The notes under the pieces: model-generated | Seen by the model: only the letters and a program-made list of their open reading frames with translations | The model's database searches: none | What the model was told of the DNA's origin: nothing | Part shown: positions 1-5,234 of the stretch, in pieces | How the letters are laid out: every line of letters begins with the position of its first letter | Position numbering within the stretch: position 1 is the first letter of the stretch | Program-made: the position numbers and the translations under genes | Assembly (NCBI GenBank): GCA_030632765.1 | Contig: DAOVUC010000103.1 | Coordinates: forward strand, 1 to 6,198 | Length of the DNA: 6,198 bases | Direction of reading: 5' to 3' | Source of the DNA: Candidatus Dadabacteria bacterium | GTDB taxonomy: Bacteria; Desulfobacterota_D; UBA1144; Nemesobacterales; UBA2774

Positions 1-627
1 GGAACAATTATTAACCTGGATGATAAATCTGTAGCCATAATTAAAAACGATGATAATAGCAAAGTAAATGGCTACCGCGGCGGGGAAAGCATTGATATAA
101 TCGATTCTGAAAAGGTAAAGCTAATAAATGTAAAGAATTGTAAAGCTGTAATTCAAAGGAATGGAAAAGGTCCTGAGACCATTAAGTGCAAGAACCTTGG
201 CGACATCGCGTCTGCTGGAGGAGGTAACAAGGGACTACTTTCAACAAAATCTTCATCGAAGACACGTGGCCTTAATAAAAAGTCCAGAGACAAGAACTCC
301 GAAGGGATAAACAAGACTGGAGAAAATGAGTATGAGATCAGCCGCGATTTGCTCGAAAATCTTCTAAGCGACCCCACGAAAATCGTCCAACAAGCCAGAG
401 TTATCCCTCAAGACGACGGCCTTAGATTTTTCGGTATTAGATCAAATAGCATATTCTGGAAAATCGGAATTAAAAACGGCGATACTTTACACAAAATAAA
501 TAACGTAGAGCTAAATGACATTGAAAGAGCCTTAAGTGTATTTGAAGACCTTAGATCTCAAAACTCTTTTACTATAAACTTTACGAGGGCTGGACAAAAA
601 TATACCTATGAATATACGGTTAAGTGA
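1..627 (+). CDS. gspC: Type II secretion inner-membrane bridging protein GspC, 5' end missing
   Basis: The frame is open from the first base and ends in TGA at 625-627, giving 208 residues of a C-terminal portion. GspC is a bitopic inner-membrane protein whose periplasmic part contacts the N domains of the secretin GspD. Fragment residues 1-63 look like the end of the HR (homology region) domain: a GTIINLDDKSVAII segment, then YRGGESI, then a KVKLINV strand and an ETIKC strand. Residues about 64-110 form a basic, Gly/Ser/Lys-rich linker. Residues about 111-208 look like a C-terminal PDZ domain, with EISRD, a predicted helix with SDPTKI, the ARVIP strand, GIRSNSIFWKIGIKNGD and a final R-x-G-Q strand region. 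The cytoplasmic tail, transmembrane helix and start of the HR domain lie upstream of the window, so roughly 70-100 residues are probably missing. The gspD neighbour directly downstream supports the call. A generic PDZ protein is possible, but HR plus PDZ next to gspD makes GspC much more likely. Confidence 0.88.
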   Translation, partial: GTIINLDDKSVAIIKNDDNSKVNGYRGGESIDIIDSEKVKLINVKNCKAVIQRNGKGPETIKCKNLGDIASAGGGNKGLLSTKSSSKTRGLNKKSRDKNSEGINKTGENEYEISRDLLENLLSDPTKIVQQARVIPQDDGLRFFGIRSNSIFWKIGIKNGDTLHKINNVELNDIERALSVFEDLRSQNSFTINFTRAGQKYTYEYTVK

Positions 628-647
628 GTAAAGTTTTAGCCTATAAG

Positions 648-695
648 ATTAAGGTTCATCTTGACTTTGCTGATGCTGTGAGATATGACCTTAAT
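648..695. repeat. Imperfect inverted repeat in the gspC-gspD gap
   Basis: The arm ATTAAGGT at 648-655 is matched exactly by ACCTTAAT at 688-695. After a one-base bulge at T656, the pairing continues for three more bases (CAT 657-659 with ATG 685-687). The loop is about 25 nt. The 8-bp arms are 40 bp apart centre to centre, close to four helical turns. No strong T-run follows the right arm, so this is a poor match to an intrinsic terminator. It could be an operator dyad, an RNA hairpin between the two genes, or chance in AT-rich DNA. Confidence 0.4.
661..689 (+). promoter_or_regulatory. Candidate sigma70-type promoter upstream of gspD
   Basis: TTGACT (661-666, 5 of 6 to the -35 consensus) lies 17 bp upstream of TATGAC (684-689, 4 of 6 to the -10 consensus). 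Transcription would start near 696, leaving a leader of about 50 nt before gspD. The 119-bp gap between gspC and gspD is much wider than the other gaps here, so there is room for an internal promoter. The -10 overlaps the right arm of the inverted repeat at 648-695 and the -35 sits between the arms. AT-rich sequence often yields such matches, so this is only a candidate. Confidence 0.35.
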
Positions 696-732
696 TGTTT
701 GTCGAATTAATATGAATACTGTACTTAATATA

Positions 733-739
733 AAGAGGT
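733..739 (+). promoter_or_regulatory. Shine-Dalgarno site for gspD
   Basis: AAGAGGT ends seven bases before the ATG at 747, a normal spacing. An in-frame TAA at 726-728 means no longer start is possible, so this site and the first ATG agree on the gspD start. It is the only convincing Shine-Dalgarno site among the three gene starts in the window. Confidence 0.7.
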
Positions 740-746
740 TTACACG

Positions 747-3479
747 ATGAAAGGATTGCTCATCAATATTTTTATACTTGGTTTTCTCTTAACGTTATAC
801 GTTTATGTAAATACAAACAACGAAAAGACTAGCATTCAAGAGAATTCCGCGCAAACAATGGAGCTACAAGAGGAAACCACGAATAATATTGTTTCGGATG
901 AGGATATAAGTTATCGGATAGAAAAAGGGGACTCCCTCTCGACTATAGGAGATAAGTTTGGTGTATCCGTGACTGACATAAAAGAATTAAATGGCCTTAG
1001 TGAAGACGAAATTGTAGCTGGGGACTATATCGACATTCCAGCTACTGTCAGCAAAAACAATTATCAAATAGCAGACAATAGCGATTTTGATTCATTTAAT
1101 GATTTAAATGACACCAAAACTATTGCCCAAACATACCCTGAAGAAACCCTCGACCTTGGCGGCTCCACCAACGATACCCAAGCGCAAAATGACCTAGAAC
1201 AAATGCAAAAGATGGGAAAACAGCAGCAACGTGAAAAAAGACGTCAACAGATGATTCAGCGGAGAGAAGAATCACGAAAGGAGAACGGAGAAAGCCCGCC
1301 TGCAATAGATCAGGAACAAAAGACCGAAGATAACAAAGAAGATTCAAAGACCCAAGTTTTAATCACGGATGGCGAAATAGTTAACCTTCAATCTGAAATG
1401 GACGTTCAGGATCTGATTCTGACCATAAGTGAGATCACAGGGGAAAGCTTTATTCTAGATGAATCAGTTAAGGGGAAAAAGATTACTGTTGTTGCACCGG
1501 GCGGATTTAAAAAAGAAAACGCCATGAGACTCTTTGGAACAATCTTAAGTTTAAATGGTTTCTCTGTGGTCAAAAAGAATGGAACCAACATCATTGTTCC
1601 TAAAAGAGACATTAAGTTCCAGGACATCCCAACAGAATTTGGAACAGACTATGCGGAATCATCCGACGGATTCATTACAAGACTCGTTGAACTTCAAAAT
1701 GTTCAAGCAAATGAAGTAGCAAATATACTCAAACCTCTTATATCCCGAGAGGGGGATATAGTAGTTTATCCAGCTACCAATACTCTGATCATTATTGAAA
1801 GGGTAGATAACCTTAATAGAATACTAAAGATTATTGAGAACTTTGATGCTGAAACAGATATTGAATTTATAAAGATACAGAATGCGGATGCAAGTGAGGT
1901 GGCGGCCAAGCTTTTAGAGATATTCGGGGGTACTAGTAGCTCCTCAAGAACCGGTAGGACTACTGCTTCACAAAGAAGGAGTGCAACCCGTGCTCAACAA
2001 AGAGGACGTACTAGCAGCCAAAGCAGACGTTCCCAAACAACACAAACCGCCCCTGCTATAACATCTCAGTCAACTCAGGAATCCTCACCTGTAAGCTTTA
2101 AAGTTATCACAGACGAAAGGACTAACTCTTTAATCATAATTGCATACCCCAGCGACATGGCCAAAATTAAAGCCGTGATTGAGATACTTGACGTAAAAAC
2201 AGAAGAACCCCAAGCAGGCATATTTGTAATACGAGTATTAAACGCCGATGCTGAGCAAATCGTTGGAGTCTTATCAGCCCTATTCGGGGGCGGTGGTGGA
2301 GGTGGATCTAGTGGTGTCACTCAGCGAGCTCAGAGAACTTCGGGATTAGGATCGGGAACAGGGTTGGGATCAGGAACAGGGTTGGGATCAGGCACTGGGG
2401 GTTCCTCTTTCGGATCAGGACAAACAAGGCAGACTATCGGACGGCAAAGTCAGACGAGTCGAACTTCCACTGTAGTTGCTGAAACCGAAAATATAAGAAT
2501 CACAGCCGATCCGGCAACCAACTCCGTAATAATAATAGGATCTAGAAGAGATTATGAAGAAATTAAAGATTTAATCAATGAGCTGGACATAAGAAGAAAG
2601 CAAGTTTTTGTAGAAGCTGCTATTTTAGAAGTTAGTCTGGACAAACTCAGATCATTCGGAACAAACTTGAGCATTGGATTTACTGTTAATGACAGCACTC
2701 TTGGCTTTGGCGGAACAGTTCTTCCAGGGGTTCCGAGCCTTCTAGGCGTTGCGGCAAATCCTGATGCTGCTGCAAACCTGGTAGGAAGCCTGTCAGGTCT
2801 TTTCTTGGGTCTTGTAGGAGAAGAAGTTGATGTCGACGGCTCAGGCCCGATACCACCTATCCCATCATTCACAGCTCTTTTTCAAGCAATCACTTCACTT
2901 ACAGACGTTAATGTTCTCTCCACGCCAAGTATCATCACAACTGATAATGAACCCGCTGAGATTATTGTGGCAGACGTTATTCCGTTTCCAACGGGTAGCG
3001 CAGTTGGAGATGGGGGAGTGACAGTTCAATCGATCGATAGAGAACCTGTCGGCATTAGACTTTCAATAACTCCACAAATAAGCGAAGGTGAGTTCATAAA
3101 TCTAAACATACTAACGGAAGTATCGGCATTAAGATCCACCCCGGTACCGGGACTTAACACCGAAGATTTTGGTATCGCCACAACTACTAGAACTGCGGAT
3201 TCATCGGTAGTTGTAAAAAATGGGCAGACTATTGTAATAGGCGGCCTCGTTCAGGATAGAGAGAGTGTGCTGACAAACAGAGTTCCGGTACTAGGCAGTA
3301 TTCCTGTTCTTGGAAACCTTTTTAAATTTAAACAAAGGCAAAGCCAGAAAATCAACCTTTTGATCCTTCTTACACCTAGAATTATTGAAAATGAAATAGA
3401 TATGCAGCGCATACTCGAAGAAAGGCAAAGACGAAATATGCTGCTTCAGGAAAGGGGATTCAACAGGGAAGAGAACTAA
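747..3479 (+). CDS. gspD: Type II secretion outer-membrane secretin GspD with N-terminal LysM domain
   Basis: This 910-residue protein forms the T2SS outer-membrane channel. Residues about 3-22 are a hydrophobic export or anchor segment without an obvious Ala-x-Ala cleavage site. Residues 55-98 match a LysM peptidoglycan-binding module (YRIEKGDSLSTIGDKFG, then LNGL, then AGDYIDIP). Residues about 147-180 are a Gln/Arg/Lys-rich, probably helical linker. N0 covers about 208-287, N1 309-368, N2 372-482 and N3 490-615. N2 and N3 carry low-complexity inserts at 395-447 (Ser/Arg/Thr/Gln) and 514-577 (Gly-rich). The secretin core spans about 618-880, with VLSTPSIITTDNEPAEI, NGQTIVIGGL at 825-834 and VPVLGSIPVLGNLFK at 846-860, which are hallmark secretin motifs. 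Classical GspD proteins have about 650-710 residues; the surplus is the N-terminal extension and the inserts. Only about 30 charged residues follow the core. Four N domains and the gspC/gspE/gspF context favour GspD over PilQ. The gspE start follows after 19 bp. Confidence 0.96.
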   Translation: MKGLLINIFILGFLLTLYVYVNTNNEKTSIQENSAQTMELQEETTNNIVSDEDISYRIEKGDSLSTIGDKFGVSVTDIKELNGLSEDEIVAGDYIDIPATVSKNNYQIADNSDFDSFNDLNDTKTIAQTYPEETLDLGGSTNDTQAQNDLEQMQKMGKQQQREKRRQQMIQRREESRKENGESPPAIDQEQKTEDNKEDSKTQVLITDGEIVNLQSEMDVQDLILTISEITGESFILDESVKGKKITVVAPGGFKKENAMRLFGTILSLNGFSVVKKNGTNIIVPKRDIKFQDIPTEFGTDYAESSDGFITRLVELQNVQANEVANILKPLISREGDIVVYPATNTLIIIERVDNLNRILKIIENFDAETDIEFIKIQNADASEVAAKLLEIFGGTSSSSRTGRTTASQRRSATRAQQRGRTSSQSRRSQTTQTAPAITSQSTQESSPVSFKVITDERTNSLIIIAYPSDMAKIKAVIEILDVKTEEPQAGIFVIRVLNADAEQIVGVLSALFGGGGGGGSSGVTQRAQRTSGLGSGTGLGSGTGLGSGTGGSSFGSGQTRQTIGRQSQTSRTSTVVAETENIRITADPATNSVIIIGSRRDYEEIKDLINELDIRRKQVFVEAAILEVSLDKLRSFGTNLSIGFTVNDSTLGFGGTVLPGVPSLLGVAANPDAAANLVGSLSGLFLGLVGEEVDVDGSGPIPPIPSFTALFQAITSLTDVNVLSTPSIITTDNEPAEIIVADVIPFPTGSAVGDGGVTVQSIDREPVGIRLSITPQISEGEFINLNILTEVSALRSTPVPGLNTEDFGIATTTRTADSSVVVKNGQTIVIGGLVQDRESVLTNRVPVLGSIPVLGNLFKFKQRQSQKINLLILLTPRIIENEIDMQRILEERQRRNMLLQERGFNREEN
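2343..2396 (+). repeat. Three tandem 18-bp units coding GLGSGT within gspD
   Basis: Three consecutive in-frame 18-bp units (2343-2360, 2361-2378, 2379-2396) each encode GLGSGT, residues 533-550 of GspD. Units two and three differ only near the 3' end (aggaaca versus aggcact); unit one has a few more differences. They lie in the glycine-rich insert of the N3 domain, just after a seven-glycine run (residues 514-520). Unit gain or loss would keep the reading frame. Confidence 0.9.
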
Positions 3480-3498
3480 CTAATATTGACTGATCACA

Positions 3499-5181
3499 AT
3501 GAAAAGCATTCAAAAAATAATTAGTGAAAAAAACCCAGAGGCTCTTGTCAAAATTGACGAAATATTGTCTAAGAATGGGGAGAGTCTGGAAGAGACTCTT
3601 TTAAAATCTCATATTCTAGAAGACGAGGAAGTACTTGAGGTCCTCTCACAATACTACGAATTCCCCTATATACTTACTATATCAGAGAAGGATATTGATC
3701 CCGAGCTTGTAAAAATACTTCCTATCAGTTTTGCAAAAAAGTACCGCCTCATCCCATTTCAAAGAAAAGAAGATAGCGTGGTAATAGTATTTGCTCCTCC
3801 GCTCGACCTATACGCTCTAGACGAAGTTAAATCGCTTGTCGGATGCGAAATAGAGCCTGTATTAGCCCTAGATCACGTCGTTCTTAATATCATAAACCGT
3901 GTCTATGAGCGCGACAAAGAAATGGCGGAAGGGATTGAAGATGAGGCTCAAGGGATCACGGAATACGATATTCATGAGCCCAAGGACCTTTTGGACGCCG
4001 ATGATGAGGCTCCCATTATCAGATTTGTAAACTCTCTACTCTTTCAGGCTGTAAAAGAAAAAGCGAGCGATATTCATCTCGAGTGTTTTGAAAAGGAAGT
4101 GTTAGTAAGGTTCAGGAAAGACGGGATACTGCATGAAATAACTTCGGTGCCCAAAAAACTTCAGGCATCTGTAATATCAAGAGTAAAAATCATGGCCGAG
4201 CTAGATATTGCGGAAAGAAGAAAACCCCAAGACGGCAGGATAAGGGTAAAAGTTGCGGGTAGAGACGTCGACGTGCGTATATCGACTGTACCTACAACCT
4301 GGGGGGAGAGTGTGGTTATGAGGCTTTTAGACCGCTCCTCTGTTTTACTTAGTTTAGAAGATCTTGGGCTTAAAGGTGATAAGCTTAAAGTCGTAGAATC
4401 ATTAATACGCCGCCCTCATGGCATTATACTTGTTACAGGACCAACGGGAAGCGGAAAAACAACGACTCTCTATGCGGGCCTTGAAAGAATAAATTCCCCG
4501 GACAAAAAGATTATTACAGTCGAAGATCCTGTGGAGTATCAAATCCAGGGAATCAACCAAATTCAGGTTAACTCAAAAGTTAATCTCTCATTTGCCAACG
4601 GGCTAAGATCAATTCTTCGTCAGGACCCGGACGTAATACTTGTAGGTGAAATCAGAGATAGGGAAACAGCGGACATCGCAATACATGCGTCACTAACAGG
4701 GCACCTTGTCTTCTCCACATTGCACACGAATGACTCTGCAAGCGCTATCACAAGACTCATAGATATGGAGATCGAACCGTTTCTGGTAGCCTCCTCACTC
4801 ATGGCCGTGGTCGCGCAAAGGCTGCTTCGGCTTCTCTGCAGTTCCTGTAAAGAGCCATACAAACCTTCAGACGATGAACTCAGGAAGGTCGGAATTACAA
4901 GAGGAGAACTCAAGGACGACATCCTATACCGCGCAAAAGGCTGCGACAAATGCTTTGATATGGGGTATAGCGGCAGATCAGCAATCTTTGAGATGCTTAT
5001 TATTGATGATGAGATTAGAAATCTGACCTTGAGCAATGTTGATTCGGGACAGATAAAAAGAAAAGCAATTGAGCACGGAATGACAACATTAAGAACGGAC
5101 GGGGCCAATCACATAATCAGAGGTTTAACCTCAGTAGATGAGGTAATGCGCGTCACCGAAGAGGAGAACGTTAGTTCATAG
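3499..5181 (+). CDS. gspE: Type II secretion cytoplasmic ATPase GspE
   Basis: This 560-residue protein is the hexameric ATPase that powers pseudopilus assembly from the cytoplasmic face of the platform. Residues about 12-138 form an N-terminal T2SSE_N/MshEN-like domain. Residues about 170-290 form the N2 domain (PIIRFVNSLL, SDIHLE, RFRKDG, RKPQDGRI). The C-terminal motor has Walker A GPTGSGKT at 314-321, the Asp box VEDPVEYQI at 341-349, Walker B DVILVGEIRD at 378-387 with Glu384, and the His box GHLVFSTLHTND at 401-412. Cys447/Cys450 and Cys482/Cys485 form the zinc-binding tetracysteine typical of GspE. All expected catalytic residues are present. The length is somewhat above classical Gammaproteobacterial GspE (about 500) and nearer to PilB, but the gspC/D/F context makes GspE the better call. 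The start is the first ATG after an in-frame TGA at 3487-3489; no Shine-Dalgarno site precedes it, so translation may depend on coupling to gspD, 19 bp upstream. Confidence 0.96.
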   Translation: MKSIQKIISEKNPEALVKIDEILSKNGESLEETLLKSHILEDEEVLEVLSQYYEFPYILTISEKDIDPELVKILPISFAKKYRLIPFQRKEDSVVIVFAPPLDLYALDEVKSLVGCEIEPVLALDHVVLNIINRVYERDKEMAEGIEDEAQGITEYDIHEPKDLLDADDEAPIIRFVNSLLFQAVKEKASDIHLECFEKEVLVRFRKDGILHEITSVPKKLQASVISRVKIMAELDIAERRKPQDGRIRVKVAGRDVDVRISTVPTTWGESVVMRLLDRSSVLLSLEDLGLKGDKLKVVESLIRRPHGIILVTGPTGSGKTTTLYAGLERINSPDKKIITVEDPVEYQIQGINQIQVNSKVNLSFANGLRSILRQDPDVILVGEIRDRETADIAIHASLTGHLVFSTLHTNDSASAITRLIDMEIEPFLVASSLMAVVAQRLLRLLCSSCKEPYKPSDDELRKVGITRGELKDDILYRAKGCDKCFDMGYSGRSAIFEMLIIDDEIRNLTLSNVDSGQIKRKAIEHGMTTLRTDGANHIIRGLTSVDEVMRVTEEENVSS

Positions 5182-5197
5182 TCTAAAGAACGTTCTT
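5166..5197. promoter_or_regulatory. Paired GAAC/GTTC palindromes at the gspE-gspF junction
   Basis: Two dyads lie side by side. The first is GAAC-N4-GTTC at 5166-5177, inside the last codons of gspE. The second is a perfect 12-bp palindrome AAGAACGTTCTT at 5186-5197. Their centres are exactly 20 bp apart, about two helical turns. The second overlaps the -35-like element of the candidate gspF promoter. GAAC-N4-GTTC is the core of the Firmicute-type LexA box, but nothing else here points to an SOS function, so only a possible operator is proposed. Confidence 0.3.
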
Positions 5198-5223
5198 ACA
5201 ATTTTAACTATCCAACGTATAAT
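5195..5223 (+). promoter_or_regulatory. Candidate promoter just upstream of gspF
   Basis: A perfect TATAAT at 5218-5223 lies 17 bp downstream of CTTACA (5195-5200, 4 of 6 to the -35 consensus). The expected transcription start near 5230 would leave only about five bases before the gspF ATG at 5235, giving a nearly leaderless mRNA. That would fit the absence of a Shine-Dalgarno site for gspF. The gap is AT-rich, so the match could be accidental. Confidence 0.35.
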
Positions 5224-5234
5224 TATTACTAAAT

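Noticed and set aside
648..700. Intrinsic terminator after gspC
   Set aside because: The hairpin arms are AT-rich, the loop is about 25 nt, and only a broken T-run (ATTGTTTG) follows. This is weak for a terminator; an operator or chance repeat is more plausible.
624..710. A 28-codon GTG-start frame that overlaps the gspC stop as GTGA
   Set aside because: The overlap looks like a coupling junction, but there is no Shine-Dalgarno site, the start is GTG, the product is very short and resembles nothing I know, and it covers the candidate promoter and inverted repeat. Chance is the simpler explanation.
2552..2872. Minus-strand open frame of 106 codons within gspD
   Set aside because: It lies entirely opposite the conserved secretin coding frame, and its Pro/Arg/Ser-rich product looks like an antisense shadow. 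The other minus-strand frames were rejected for the same reason.
2827..3021. Plus-strand open frame of 64 codons inside gspD in another frame
   Set aside because: It lies wholly within the conserved secretin core and has a biased composition rich in Gln, Leu, Ser and His. It is a frame shadow.
4620..5108. Minus-strand open frame of 162 codons within gspE
   Set aside because: It lies opposite the Walker B, His box and tetracysteine region, so codon constraint on gspE explains its openness. No recognisable domain or start signal was seen.
747..5181. Type IV pilus or Tad system instead of T2SS
   Set aside because: PilQ, PilB and PilC are paralogues, but the upstream HR plus PDZ protein is characteristic of GspC, and the secretin has the N0-N3 layout with no AMIN domains. 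The T2SS assignment fits better.
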